64,000 nt of DNA from Segatella copri (GTDB lineage Bacteria > Bacteroidota > Bacteroidia > Bacteroidales > Bacteroidaceae): NCBI RefSeq assembly GCF_019249655.2, contig NZ_CP137557.1, forward strand, positions 1,175,001-1,239,000. Direction: 5' to 3'. Positions 46,598-55,375 of the stretch are shown here, one piece after another (position 1 is the stretch's first letter; each line of letters opens with the position of its first letter). Position numbers and translations under genes: made by a program. Under the pieces are notes generated by a model. It saw only the letters and a program-made list of their open reading frames with translations. It did not search any database and had not been told where the DNA came from.

Positions 46598-48607
46598 ATG
46601 ACTAAAAAATCCAACAATCTATTGTCCCTCTTCGGGGCACTCTTACTAACCTCGTCGCTCCAGGCCCAGAGTCTGCTGCCAAAACCGCAGCAGGTTACGA
46701 TGGGCAAGGGCGTGTTCAACACCAGCGACGGTGTGAAAGTAGAAAACCAAGTAGGCGCTGATGCCGAGAATATCTATACCAAGGCATGGAATGTCAAGGT
46801 GAACGATGCAGCCAAGCGAGTGGTGAAGTTTACTCCACTCGCCAATGCATCTTCGCCAGAGGCATACCGGCTTCGTGTGGCACCTGATGCCATTGAAATC
46901 AGTGCCGCCAGCAGCGAAGGCTTTCTTCGTGCCTGGCAGACCATGAAGCAGCTTACCACCAAGAAAGGCATCGCATGCTGCGACATCGTGGATGCACCTG
47001 CCTACAAGTGGCGCGGCTTGATGCTCGATGTTTCCCGTCATTACTTCCCAATCTCCTTCCTCAAGAAGCAGATTGATGTGATGTCGGAATATAAGTTCAA
47101 CCGTCTCCATATCCATCTGACTGATGCAGCCGGATGGCGCATCGAAATCAAGCGTTATCCTAGACTCAACAATTTCGCCGCCTGGCGTTCGGGTAAGTTA
47201 TGGAAAGACTGGAATGCCAATGGCAACAAGTATCTGGAGCAGGGCAGCGAGGGTGCCGAGGGTGGTTACTATACCCAGGATGAACTCCGCGACCTGGTGA
47301 AATATGCTGCCGAGCGTGGCATCACCATCGTTCCGGAAATCGAGATGCCGGGTCATTCAGAGGAGGTGCTTACCGCATATCCAGAGTTATCCTGTACCCA
47401 TGAACCTTACAAGCAGGCAGATTTCTGTCCGGGCAACATCGGAACCTACGATTTCCTGGAGAATGTCTTGAAAGAGGTGATGGATATCTTCCCTTCTCAT
47501 TACATCCATGTGGGTGGCGATGAGGCTGCGAAGAAGTCGTGGGGCAGTTGTGCCCTCTGCCAGAAGAAGATGAAGGAGCTGGGCATCGACCATGTGGATG
47601 GATTGCAGGCTCATCTCATTTCCCACATGGGCAAGTTCCTGAACGAGCATGGTCGCCAGCTCGTGGGGTGGGATGAGGTGATAGCCGGAAATCTCTCCAA
47701 GAATACCACCGTGATGGTTTGGCGTGGCACCGAACTGGCACACGAGGCCATCAAGCATGGCTACGACGTGGTGATGTCGCCGGGAGCCTACTGTTACTTC
47801 GATATGTATCAGGATGCACCGGGCACCCAGCCAGTGGCAAATGGCGGTTTCATTCCTACCGAGAAGGTGTATAGCTACGTGCCGGGAAGCGATCTTCCTG
47901 AGGCGGAGCGCAATATGATTACCGGTGTGCAGGCAAACCTCTGGACCGAGCATATTCCTACTCCAGAGTATGCCGAGTATATGCTTTATCCTCGTGCCTT
48001 GGCTCTGGCAGAGATTGGCTGGAACGGAACCAAGACCAAGAACTATCCTGAGTTTAAGACCCGTGCCCTGGCGCAGATAGAACACCTGAAGGCTGAAGGC
48101 GTGAATCCATTCGAGCTGAAGAAGGAGATTGGTGAGCGCAAGGAGAAGATGAAGCCGGTGCAGCACAAGGCTGTGGGTGCCAAGGTTACCTATAACCATG
48201 CTTACAACCGCTACTATCCTGCGGCTGGCGAACAGACGCTGGTGGATGGCAATATGGGCGGTTGGGCTCATGGCGACGGTCGCTGGCAGGGCTTTATCGG
48301 CAAGGATTGCTTCGATGTTACCATCGATCTGGGTAATTCTACCAAGATCAGCAGCGTAGGCACCGACTTCATGCAGAGCAGCGGTCCTGAGATTTTCTAT
48401 CCTTCTCAATATACGGTATCAGTTAGTGAGGATGGCAAGAACTTCACCCAGGTATTCGACAAGAAATATGAGTCGAGCAAGGAGCCGATTCTGAACTTCA
48501 AGACGCTTACCTGGAAGGGCAGCAAGACAGCCCGCTACATCCGGGTTCAGGCAAAGCCAAGCAGCTTCGGCGGCTGGCTATTTGTGGATGAAATTATCGT
48601 GAAATAA
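46598..48607 (+). CDS. Secreted beta-N-acetylhexosaminidase (GH20) with C-terminal discoidin-like domain
   Basis: The 669-aa enzyme is counted from ATG 46598, which gives a clean signal peptide (LFGALLLTSSLQAQ). The upstream ATG at 46526 would overlap korC and bury the signal. GH20b N-domain (LLPKPQQVTMG), then the catalytic barrel: RGLMLDVSRHYFP, HLTDAAGWRIEIKRYP and the catalytic Asp-Glu pair in HVGGDEAAKKSW. From about 545 a discoidin/F5-8-like carbohydrate-binding module follows (LVDGNMGGWAHGDGRWQGF ... ARYIRVQAKP). It removes terminal GlcNAc/GalNAc from glycans such as mucin or N-glycans. Confidence 0.95.
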   Translation: MTKKSNNLLSLFGALLLTSSLQAQSLLPKPQQVTMGKGVFNTSDGVKVENQVGADAENIYTKAWNVKVNDAAKRVVKFTPLANASSPEAYRLRVAPDAIEISAASSEGFLRAWQTMKQLTTKKGIACCDIVDAPAYKWRGLMLDVSRHYFPISFLKKQIDVMSEYKFNRLHIHLTDAAGWRIEIKRYPRLNNFAAWRSGKLWKDWNANGNKYLEQGSEGAEGGYYTQDELRDLVKYAAERGITIVPEIEMPGHSEEVLTAYPELSCTHEPYKQADFCPGNIGTYDFLENVLKEVMDIFPSHYIHVGGDEAAKKSWGSCALCQKKMKELGIDHVDGLQAHLISHMGKFLNEHGRQLVGWDEVIAGNLSKNTTVMVWRGTELAHEAIKHGYDVVMSPGAYCYFDMYQDAPGTQPVANGGFIPTEKVYSYVPGSDLPEAERNMITGVQANLWTEHIPTPEYAEYMLYPRALALAEIGWNGTKTKNYPEFKTRALAQIEHLKAEGVNPFELKKEIGERKEKMKPVQHKAVGAKVTYNHAYNRYYPAAGEQTLVDGNMGGWAHGDGRWQGFIGKDCFDVTIDLGNSTKISSVGTDFMQSSGPEIFYPSQYTVSVSEDGKNFTQVFDKKYESSKEPILNFKTLTWKGSKTARYIRVQAKPSSFGGWLFVDEIIVK

Positions 48608-48822
48608 CATGCCCTGAACCAACGGTCACCGGCCGAAGGGAAAGGTAAAGGGCAGAAGCTCCTAGCCCAGGGCAACACCCTGGTGTAAATATATTATCAA
48701 TCATGTCGCCCTGAAAGGGCAAAAGCTTTCAAATGGCTTTTGTCTTTTCAGGGCGACTTGTTTAATTTAGTTTAAATCCTGAACAATTCTTGTTTATCTC
48801 TAGATAAAATTGTATCTTTGCC
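48608..48822. repeat. Extragenic repeat region with long hairpin
   Basis: The 381-bp gap before the HU gene carries CCCAGGGCAACACCCTGG-type palindrome (about 48666-48682) and a 22-bp stem with two mismatches (48705-48726 with 48736-48757). The stem contains GCCCTGAAAGGGC and is followed by TTG and T-rich DNA. It probably also terminates the GH20 transcript. The GCCCTTTCAGGC core recurs at 53294-53333 and 56455-56494. Confidence 0.7.
48790..48820 (+). promoter_or_regulatory. Promoter of HU-related gene
   Basis: TTG at 48790-48792, 20-nt spacer, TATCTTTG at 48813-48820. The transcript would begin just before the four 21-bp repeats. Confidence 0.8.
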
Positions 48823-48837
48823 GTGGAGAAAGTTATG

Positions 48838-48921
48838 TTCAAAGCTTTTGAACTTAAGTTCAGGGCCTTTGAACTTATATTCAAAGCCTTTGAACATAGG
48901 TTCAAAGCTTATGAACGAAGC
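48838..48921 (+). repeat. Four tandem 21-bp near-palindromic repeats in leader
   Basis: Units start at 48838, 48859, 48880 and 48901, each built on TTCAAAGCTTTTGAA with a variable 6-nt tail. Every unit is itself nearly palindromic. The block is open in one frame (FKAFELK, FRAFELI, FKAFEHR, FKAYERS). It lies inside the transcribed leader of the HU-related gene. Confidence 0.9.
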
Positions 48922-48988
48922 TTTCTGCTAGGATTAGAAACAATTATCAATCGTAATAACATCAATAACTATAAGGAGAAGAAACAAT

Positions 48989-49627
48989 ATGGCAAAGTAC
49001 AAGTTGCAGGAATTGCCTGATTTCAATAATGACGGCAAGCGTAAGGTTTATCCCAAGATGGTGGCCAATCGTACACTATCTCGCAAGGAGTTTATCGACA
49101 AGATGCAGGGTTATCATCGTGGCATTTCTCCGAGTACCACTGAAGCCGTGCTGATGGATGTGGAAGATATGCTGGTTCGCATGCTTTCCATGGGCTATAA
49201 TGTGAATCTGGAAGGTCTCGGCACCTTCTCTCTATCCTTGGGTTTCGAGGATGACAAGCCTACCGAGATGCAGGGTGATGATGATAAGATGGCCTATCGT
49301 AAGGTGGGCGTAAGAGACGTCAACTTCAAGGCATCTCCCGATTTCATCCAATCTGTGAAGCGGGAAACCGACCCCGATCTTGAGCGTGAAATGAGTGGAG
49401 TGAAGCAGATTTTGAAGCAGAAATATACCCGCGAGGAGCGTATCGCCCGAGCCCTGGATGTCATCGATGAGAATGGCTTCATCGGTCTTACCGACTATGC
49501 CTACATCAACAACTTGAGCCGCACCGCCGCCTCCTTGGAATTGAAGGAGATAGATAGCGACCATGAAGCCCCTATCCGCTCAGTGGGTCAGCACAGTCAC
49601 AAGGTTTGGGTGAGGAGAAAAAAATAA
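48989..49627 (+). CDS. HU-related DNA-binding protein
   Basis: The 212-aa protein has an HU/IHF-like core: RKEFIDKMQGYHRGISPSTTEAVLMDVEDMLVRMLSMGYNVNLEGLGTF (about 30-78). This is followed by an extension (about 130-212) with IARALDVIDENGFIGLTDYAYINNLSRTAAS. The extension resembles a winged-helix-like module and has a basic VWVRRKK end. A good ribosome site (AAGGAG) precedes the ATG. It is probably a nucleoid protein. The palindromic leader repeats suggest autoregulation or RNA-level control. Confidence 0.85.
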   Translation: MAKYKLQELPDFNNDGKRKVYPKMVANRTLSRKEFIDKMQGYHRGISPSTTEAVLMDVEDMLVRMLSMGYNVNLEGLGTFSLSLGFEDDKPTEMQGDDDKMAYRKVGVRDVNFKASPDFIQSVKRETDPDLEREMSGVKQILKQKYTREERIARALDVIDENGFIGLTDYAYINNLSRTAASLELKEIDSDHEAPIRSVGQHSHKVWVRRKK

Positions 49628-49654
49628 GATAAAGTATGATTTCTCATCATTTTC

Positions 49655-49686
49655 TTTGGTAGTTAGGAAATATTATTGTAGTTTTG
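49655..49686 (+). promoter_or_regulatory. Promoter of AAA-ATPase/nuclease gene
   Basis: TTTG at 49655-49658, 20-nt spacer, TAGTTTTG at 49679-49686; ATG follows 35 bases later. Confidence 0.8.
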
Positions 49687-49721
49687 CACAAAGAAAGAAT
49701 AAAGTCTAAAAAGTAGTAGAT

Positions 49722-51336
49722 ATGGAACAGAAGAAGAAACGCATATATCGCAAGCGCATCCCTTATGGCATGATGAATTTCGAGGATGTTAGAAAGGATG
49801 ATTGCTATTATGTGGATAAGACTCCGTTTATAGAAGAAATAGAGGCAGCAAATAAGTTTTTCTTTTATGTTCGCCCTCGCCGATTCGGCAAGAGCCTTAC
49901 CCTTTCTATGCTCCAGAATTACTATGATGTGAACAAGAAGGATAAGTTTGAGCAGCTCTTTGGTGATCTTTATATAGGTAAGAATCCAACCCCTGAGCGT
50001 AATTCCTTTTTGGTGCTGAATCTGAATTTCTCTGTAGTTGCAGCTGGTATCGACGATTATAAGGATGGTTTGGATGCTACCTGTAATATCAGTTACAATA
50101 TTTTCTGTGATGTTTATCAGCAGTATCTTCCTAAAGATATCAAGGAGGAAATGAATAAGCAGGAAGGGTGTATCGACCAATTGCAATATATCTGTCAGGA
50201 GTGTGATAAAGTTGGTCAGCAAATCTATCTCTTCATAGATGAGTACGACCATTTTACCAATAAGATTCTTGCTGAGCCGCAATATATGACCAATTATCGC
50301 AAGCAGACGCATGGCGAAGGCTATCTGCGTCTCTTCTTCGATGCGGTAAAGGCGGCTACAAGTACATCCTTGAAGCGTGTTTTCGTGACGGGTGTCAGTC
50401 CTGTGACGATGGATGATTTGACCAGTGGTTTCAACATCGGCACCAACTATTCCTTGAGCGCCGAGTTTAACGAGATGACGGGATTTACGGAGGAAGAAGT
50501 ACGTGAGATGTTGACCTACTATTCTTCGGTTTGTCCTTTCCGTCATTCCGTGGATGAACTTATCCAGGTGATGAAGCCATGGTATGATAACTATTGCTTT
50601 GCTATCAACAGATATGGTCAGGTAACGATGTATAACTCTGTAATGGTGCTGTATTTCATCGACCAGTATATTCACAATAATTGTGATATTCCTCGTGATA
50701 TGATAGAGGATAATATCCGTGTAGATTATAACAAGCTTCGTATGCTCATCCGCCACGACAAGGAGTTTGCCCATGATGCCAGCATCATCCAGCATCTGGT
50801 TACGGATGGATTTGTTACGGGAAACTTGAAAAGGGGATTTCCTGCCGAGAGCATCAACGATCCGGACAATTTCGTCAGTTTGCTCTTTTACTTTGGCATG
50901 TTGACCATTGATGGAACCTATCGTGGCAAGACCAAGTTTGTGATTCCTAACGAGGTGGCTAAAGAGCTGATTTATGCTTATTTGCTAGAAGGGTGAGTCG
51001 TATGTGCATGGCTTTACCTTGGCGATGACCTGTCAGAATATGTTCTATCGTCCTATCTCTGAACTGGACAACCAGGCTGGTTATGCCGACATCTTCCTGC
51101 GTCCGCTCTTGGAGAATTATCCGGATATGGAGCATTCATATATTGTGGAGTTGAAATATTGCAAGTCGGATGCCACCGATGAGCAGGTAGAGAAGCTGAG
51201 AGAGGCAGCCATCGCTCAGGTCAATCGCTATGCAGATAGTGATGTGGTGAAATCTGAGGTAAAGACCACCCGCCTTCACAAGATTGTTGTGATATTCAGA
51301 AGCGTGGATATGGTGGTGTGTGAGGAGATAGAATAA
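49722..51336 (+). pseudogene. AAA-ATPase-like/PD-(D/E)XK_9 nuclease gene, broken near the middle
   Basis: Frame one (49722-50996, 424 aa) has the AAA-ATPase-like domain: IPYGMMNFEDVRKDDCYYVDKT, the P-loop variant RPRRFGKSLTLSML (about 51-64) and Walker B LFIDEYDHF (about 172). It stops just after AKELIYAYLLEG. The nuclease half continues in another frame (51004-51336; KGESYVHGF..., D in AGYADIFL, E-x-K in IVELKYCK). Family members normally have about 40 further residues between these points, so a deletion plus a frameshift has split the gene. The ATPase half still has a good promoter and may be made. A more decayed relative lies at 4070-4460. Confidence 0.85.
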
Positions 51337-51376
51337 AGTTACCGTATCTTTATCAGAACAATTAATTATCATTGAT

Positions 51377-53260
51377 ATGAAAAAAATAAATTATTTTGTT
51401 GGACTGTTGATGCTGCTTGTTGCCACTACAGCACAAGCCAAGCGAGTTGTTGAGCGTCCTTACTTCTTAGGCTCAAACAATCACAAATTAGAGATTGAGC
51501 GTGTTACACTCGATAAGAAAGCTACATTTCTTGCCGTGAAAATATATCAGGCCAGTGGAGAGGTGGGCATAGATTCACATGCTTCTATTATGGCAAATGG
51601 AGTGAAATATGACTATATTGGCAGCAAGCAGTTGCCTAAAGGGGTATTCGTGAAAGTGCCCGAATGTGGATATGTTGCAGCCACATTGCGCTTTAAACCA
51701 ATGCCCGAGACTACAACAGAGTTTGACTTTCGTGAAATAGCCGACAATTCCGGCTGGAATATTTATGGAGTGCGTCTCGATGGCAAGCTTCCACAGGCCG
51801 ACATTCCGCAACACTTACTGCAACAAGCACCTGATAAGAACAGCAAGTTACCAGCAACCGACCTTAATCTTGGCAAGACTGTTGTAGCCGTGCGCTTGCT
51901 TGGATATAAACCAGAATACAAGACCACGCTCGATATTATAGTTGATAATTGGTTCTCGCCACAACGCATGCCATTCGCCCATGACTCTATAGGCGTAGAT
52001 GGCACTTGTCGAGTCAGCGCCAATGCGATATTGCCAACTGTAGCAACTATACGCATAAACAGAATGGAGATACCGTTTCTTGCCGTACCTAACGACACGA
52101 CAACCGTGACCATCGACCTACCAACACTTACCCTTGCTGCTACACACCTTTTTGCAAATGATTCTGAAGTAAAGAAATTTGTATGGTTTGAAGGCAAACA
52201 CGCTGCTGTAGATACCGAATTGCAGAGCGTAAAGAATATGCTTGATGTATATGGCGATACTTTCTTTGATGATATCTGCGGAATGACTCCATTGCAATAT
52301 CGTAATTATGTGCAGCAGAGCTATGAACGACTATCGGCTGCCATCAATTCCAATGCAGCTATTGGCTCCGCCACCCGAACATTGGCGCAGAATATCCTGT
52401 CTATGAATTATGCATCGGCTCTGTTTGGCTTTAAAAACAATATATCTATGGCTCCAATGATAACTGGTAAAAGAGGAGTGCCACGTGCCGACATGCGTAT
52501 CGACACGCTGTCTTACTTCAAGCCGCTGGAGCAACTATCCGTGCTTCGTTCAAAGAATCAGCGTTACTATCATTATCTATCCGACTTCACGTCAGCTCTT
52601 CGCCGTCAATATATGTCTGCCGACCCTTTGTTGGACGATATCGCTATTGGTAAGCGTCTAAGCCGTTCGTTCAACCGCAAATGTCCTCTTACAGAACAGC
52701 AGATAGCGGTGGCTCATGACAGTATAGCCAACGATATGGTGCGCGAATTAATTCTTGCCAATAACGATGATTTAAAGTCGCAACTGTCAGCTGCCAACAA
52801 AAAAATGGAAGAGATTAAAAAGACGGCCAATACCTCTTCTTCATACTTATCAATTATTGACATAGACCCTAAGATGTCTGCCCAGCAGATATTACCCACG
52901 ATAACAGATAAGTATAAAGGTAAAGCTGTGCTCATCGATTTCTGGAACACGTGGTGCGTGCCATGCAGGGCAGCAATGTCGGCCATTCGTCCTTTGAAAG
53001 AACAACTTCATGATGTGGTGTATGTCTATATAGCCGATGCCTCATCGCCTGTAGATAAATGGGGCGAGATGATAAAGACAATAAGTGGCGTGCATGTGCG
53101 CTTGACCAAAGAACAGGCTGCTGCTCTTGCCGAAATTCATAAGTTCTCAGGCATTCCTACCTATTTTGTTGTAAATAAGGAAGGAAAGATAACCTATCAG
53201 AAGACAAGCTTTCCTGGAGTGGAAACGTTAAGGGAGCAACTGGTATCTGCCATGCATTAA
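51377..53260 (+). CDS. Secreted TlpA-like thioredoxin-domain protein
   Basis: The 627-aa protein has a signal peptide (FVGLLMLLVATTAQA). The N-terminal 480 residues are of unknown function with beta-rich segments. The C-terminal thioredoxin-like domain begins near 500 (KGKAVLIDFWNTWCVPCRAAM) with the redox pair C-V-P-C (about 530) and cis-Pro region FSGIPTYFVVNKEG. Such proteins reduce disulfides or oxidised partners in the periplasm. The substrate of the large N-region is unknown. Confidence 0.88.
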   Translation: MKKINYFVGLLMLLVATTAQAKRVVERPYFLGSNNHKLEIERVTLDKKATFLAVKIYQASGEVGIDSHASIMANGVKYDYIGSKQLPKGVFVKVPECGYVAATLRFKPMPETTTEFDFREIADNSGWNIYGVRLDGKLPQADIPQHLLQQAPDKNSKLPATDLNLGKTVVAVRLLGYKPEYKTTLDIIVDNWFSPQRMPFAHDSIGVDGTCRVSANAILPTVATIRINRMEIPFLAVPNDTTTVTIDLPTLTLAATHLFANDSEVKKFVWFEGKHAAVDTELQSVKNMLDVYGDTFFDDICGMTPLQYRNYVQQSYERLSAAINSNAAIGSATRTLAQNILSMNYASALFGFKNNISMAPMITGKRGVPRADMRIDTLSYFKPLEQLSVLRSKNQRYYHYLSDFTSALRRQYMSADPLLDDIAIGKRLSRSFNRKCPLTEQQIAVAHDSIANDMVRELILANNDDLKSQLSAANKKMEEIKKTANTSSSYLSIIDIDPKMSAQQILPTITDKYKGKAVLIDFWNTWCVPCRAAMSAIRPLKEQLHDVVYVYIADASSPVDKWGEMIKTISGVHVRLTKEQAAALAEIHKFSGIPTYFVVNKEGKITYQKTSFPGVETLREQLVSAMH

Positions 53261-53293
53261 CATTCGGCACTGAACATTTGAGATACCGTTTAT

Positions 53294-53333
53294 GTATGGT
53301 TGAAATTGCCCTTTCAGGCAGTTTCAACCATAC
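53294..53333. repeat. Palindromic extragenic repeat, copy A
   Basis: 17-nt arms (53294-53310, 53317-53333, one mismatch) around CTTTCA; core GCCCTTTCAGGC. A close copy lies at 56455-56494. It sits between convergent genes and could terminate both. Confidence 0.8.
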
Positions 53334-53341
53334 AGATCGAA

Positions 53342-53665
53342 TTATTTAACAGGTACAAAACGACTAACCTCGCCCAACTTGTTTTGCATAACGAGCGTAT
53401 CCTTGCGAAATGAGATGTGTTGTACGATAGTGTTCCCCCAATAGTCTAGGGACATACTATCGCCTGCAAACTTATAAGATATCGCCACAATAGGATCTTC
53501 ATCAATATAATACAAACTATCCTTGTCGATTTGGAATACAGCAATCTTATCATCACTTGCTGCCCAAGTCCCAAACAATCGGGACTGAAGACTATGCTGA
53601 GGCGAAGATGCCATGCAAGACAGCATAATAAAAACTACTATTGAAATAATATATATATTTTTCAT
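53342..53665 (-). CDS. Small predicted lipoprotein, possible immunity protein
   Basis: The 107-aa product has a signal and lipobox (VFIMLSC, Cys about 17). The mature part is a small beta-rich domain (LFGTWAASDDKIAVFQIDKDSLYYI ... ISFRKDTLVMQNK), similar in shape to lipocalin-like lipoproteins. It lies directly downstream, on the same strand, of a toxin-like C-terminal fragment (53763-54122). A role as a lipid-anchored immunity protein is therefore an inference from position only. Confidence 0.6.
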   Translation of the reverse strand: MKNIYIISIVVFIMLSCMASSPQHSLQSRLFGTWAASDDKIAVFQIDKDSLYYIDEDPIVAISYKFAGDSMSLDYWGNTIVQHISFRKDTLVMQNKLGEVSRFVPVK

Positions 53666-53762
53666 ATTTGAATATCTTATGTAATATATAACTTAATTGT
53701 TGAATATAGTATAATTGTGTAGTCTCTTTTTAAAATGAGACTATAAATTTTTGATTCTATAA

Positions 53763-54122
53763 TTAGTACTGCCTGATTTCTATATGAAACGCAGGATCAT
53801 GAGAATTAAATGGATCTAATAATTTTGTCACTCTCCTAGATAGCGCACTGTGAAATGCTGATTGTTTATCAATAGGAACTCTCTGAAAAGAAATATCAAT
53901 AACATTCATTCTTTTTAATGTTTCAGGTGTTCCACAATGATGGGACACATTATATGGTCCTAGTTCATATATTTTATCTATCATCTTCTGTTTATCTGGA
54001 TAGCATTTCTGAACTTCCGTTCCCGCTGGTGCATATCTAATATGCTTTCCCTGACGCTCATTATTAAACATTGCAGTAGCCTGAGACTCATATTCTTTTT
54101 GTTTAGAAGATGTCCCCGGCAC
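53763..54122 (-). pseudogene. Detached toxin-like C-terminal fragment
   Basis: A 119-codon frame on the minus strand ends at TAA 53763. The only upstream start is a GTG inside a hairpin, so no credible start exists. The sequence (YAPAGTEVQKCYPDKQ, GPYNVSHHCGTPETLKRM, SALSRRVTKLLDPF, AFHIEIRQY) is compact and looks like the C-terminal tip of a longer secreted or polymorphic toxin. It is not assigned to a named family. The conserved-looking His-His-Cys could be catalytic. The N-terminal carrier is missing. Confidence 0.5.
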
Positions 54123-54139
54123 GGAATCATGTCGGGGAC
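54112..54139 (-). terminator. GC-rich hairpin downstream of DUF5053-like gene
   Basis: GTCCCCG (54112-54118) pairs with CGGGGAC (54133-54139). There is no strong T tract on the minus side, so terminator function is tentative. Confidence 0.5.
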
Positions 54140-54159
54140 GGTTGTGTGAATAGATAACC

Positions 54160-54570
54160 CTATGCTAACTGCAAAGAGCTAATGCGTTGTCCAATCTCCT
54201 TGACGGCACGATTGAAAATATCTTTCTGCTCGGAATTGAGTGTGTAAATATGACCACGAACCTCTGAGCCATTGAGGCGCTGAGAGAGCCATGCTGCGCT
54301 TTTACCGAAGTATTCCTGTGCGATGTATCGAAGTGGCAGCAACTTGTAATCTTCCTCTGCGAGCTGCTCACGCAAAGTCAGGACTTCACTCTGAAGCTGC
54401 TCCATCTTTTGGCTGATGAAAGCCTTCGCCTCTTCTCTATCACTATCATCAGCATTCAATTTGATGTAGTTTAAAATCTCTATTTTTCGAGCTTCGCTCT
54501 TTTCGTCTTCCTTGCCTGCAAGAGAAGCGTATTCCTTAAGTAAATCCGTGTTATTATTCATATCTATCAT
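54160..54570 (-). CDS. DUF5053-like protein with helix-turn-helix-like segment
   Basis: The 136-aa product is mostly charged helix: coiled-coil-like residues 40-80 (AKAFISQKMEQLQSEVLTLREQ), then LLPLRYIAQEYFGKSAAWLSQRLNG, which has the spacing of a helix-turn-helix. The end is basic-neutral (ALKEIGQ-like). It resembles the DUF5053 proteins of Bacteroides/Prevotella accessory regions (recalled). The start may be ATG 54570 or the in-frame ATG at 54561. It is preceded by a 55-aa gene on the same strand, probably co-transcribed. Function unknown; DNA binding is possible. Confidence 0.7.
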   Translation of the reverse strand: MIDMNNNTDLLKEYASLAGKEDEKSEARKIEILNYIKLNADDSDREEAKAFISQKMEQLQSEVLTLREQLAEEDYKLLPLRYIAQEYFGKSAAWLSQRLNGSEVRGHIYTLNSEQKDIFNRAVKEIGQRISSLQLA

Positions 54571-54601
54571 TTTTTATCCCCTTCCGAAGGAGGGGAGATT
54601 T

Positions 54602-54769
54602 TTAATTCTTTTTTCTTTTCTTAATCAGAACTGAAAGCTGGTCTAAAACGCTGTCTGTAAACTTCCAATATGTTTCATCATCAATGTGATAAGCCTCTCT
54701 CAGCCTGATGTAATCACTTAGCAGCTTCTTCTTAATTCTAATCTGCTTTTCTAGCTCTTCTTCATTCAT
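54602..54769 (-). CDS. 55-aa hypothetical protein upstream of DUF5053-like gene
   Basis: ATG at 54767-54769 opens 55 codons (MNEEELEKQIRIKKKLLSDY ... LIKKRKKN). It is a charged helical protein with a Tyr/Asp-rich middle (REAYHIDDETYWKFTDSVLD). It ends 31 bases before the DUF5053-like start, with a -7 box at 54816-54823 upstream. The pair resembles small two-gene accessory modules, but no family was recognised. Confidence 0.6.
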   Translation of the reverse strand: MNEEELEKQIRIKKKLLSDYIRLREAYHIDDETYWKFTDSVLDQLSVLIKKRKKN

Positions 54770-54815
54770 CTATTGAGTTTCAAATTGTTAAACATCTAGT
54801 TATCTATTCACGATG

Positions 54816-54823
54816 CAAAGATA
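54816..54823 (-). promoter_or_regulatory. -7 element for the 55-aa/DUF5053-like pair
   Basis: TATCTTTG on the minus strand, about 47 bases upstream of the 55-aa start. Confidence 0.6.
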
Positions 54824-55088
54824 CATAAAAGTCTTTTAATAACCAAATTAAACATAAACTTTCTTTTATGTTTGACTCGTTTTTAACATTTGGGCACAAA
54901 AAAGCCATCGACGTTTGATATATTTATATTTAATAATATTTATCTCTAATATCTCTAATGAGTTTATCAGTTTTTTGCTTGATAAACGTGAAAATGGACC
55001 ATACGCAGAATAAGTATCATTGTCTTTCAGTATTATCTGATGCTGAAAGGCTTTTTTGTGTCTTAAAATGAAGAAAGTTGTTCTTTTC

Positions 55089-55120
55089 TTTGGCATTTCC
55101 AATTCTTTTCATTAATTTTG
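55089..55120 (+). promoter_or_regulatory. Toxin-antitoxin cassette promoter, copy 1
   Basis: TTTG 55089-55092, 20-nt spacer, TAATTTTG 55113-55120. It lies within a segment of about 110 bp (55030-55150) repeated at 55500-55620 and 58835-58951. Confidence 0.85.
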
Positions 55121-55150
55121 TGGCGTTAATTTAAAAGAAAGGATTTTGAT

Positions 55151-55372
55151 ATGGCAGCAACTGTTTTTAATCAAGCACAGCTTGAACTTTTAGATATGAT
55201 GCAATGGGTAAAAAGCCCGGAAGCATTGGCAGAATTGAAGCAAGTTATCTCTGATTTCTTTGCCAAGAAGGGACAGGAAGAATTAGATGCAATGTGGGAG
55301 CGTGGGGAAATGACAGAAGAAAAGCTGAAGAGCTTTGAGACATTGCACGAAAGAACTCCTTATCGCCGATAG
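55151..55372 (+). CDS. Antitoxin-like protein of a PIN-domain toxin pair
   Basis: The 73-aa product is helical and acidic (NQAQLELLDMMQWVKSPEALAEL, EELDAMWERGEMTEEKLKSFETLHERTPYRR). This family sits before PIN-domain toxins in Bacteroidales and is sometimes mis-annotated as dephospho-CoA kinase (recalled). The downstream toxin has lost everything except its last 37 codons (55376-55489). It is therefore an orphan antitoxin, possibly still protective against related toxins. A second, frameshifted copy lies at 58952-59159. Confidence 0.78.
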   Translation: MAATVFNQAQLELLDMMQWVKSPEALAELKQVISDFFAKKGQEELDAMWERGEMTEEKLKSFETLHERTPYRR

Positions 55373-55375
55373 TTA

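Larger units (their letters stand above)
54770..55150. other. Intergenic region with divergent promoters
   Basis: No convincing gene in these 381 bp; the minus-strand ORF at 54866-55102 overlaps the antitoxin promoter and is not believed. On the minus strand TATCTTTG at 54816-54823 would serve the 55-aa gene. On the plus strand the cassette promoter is at 55089-55120. The middle is very AT-rich (about 54890-55000). Confidence 0.6.

Noticed and set aside
48823..49020. 65-codon frame across the four 21-bp repeats
   Set aside because: It starts with GTG three bases after the -7 box and overlaps the HU-related start. The heptad-like peptide is explained by the 21-bp palindromes, so it is kept as a repeat, not a gene; a leader peptide cannot be fully excluded.
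54866..55102. 78-codon frame on the minus strand
   Set aside because: It covers the reverse complement of the conserved antitoxin promoter cassette and an AT-rich stretch; the composition is not protein-like.
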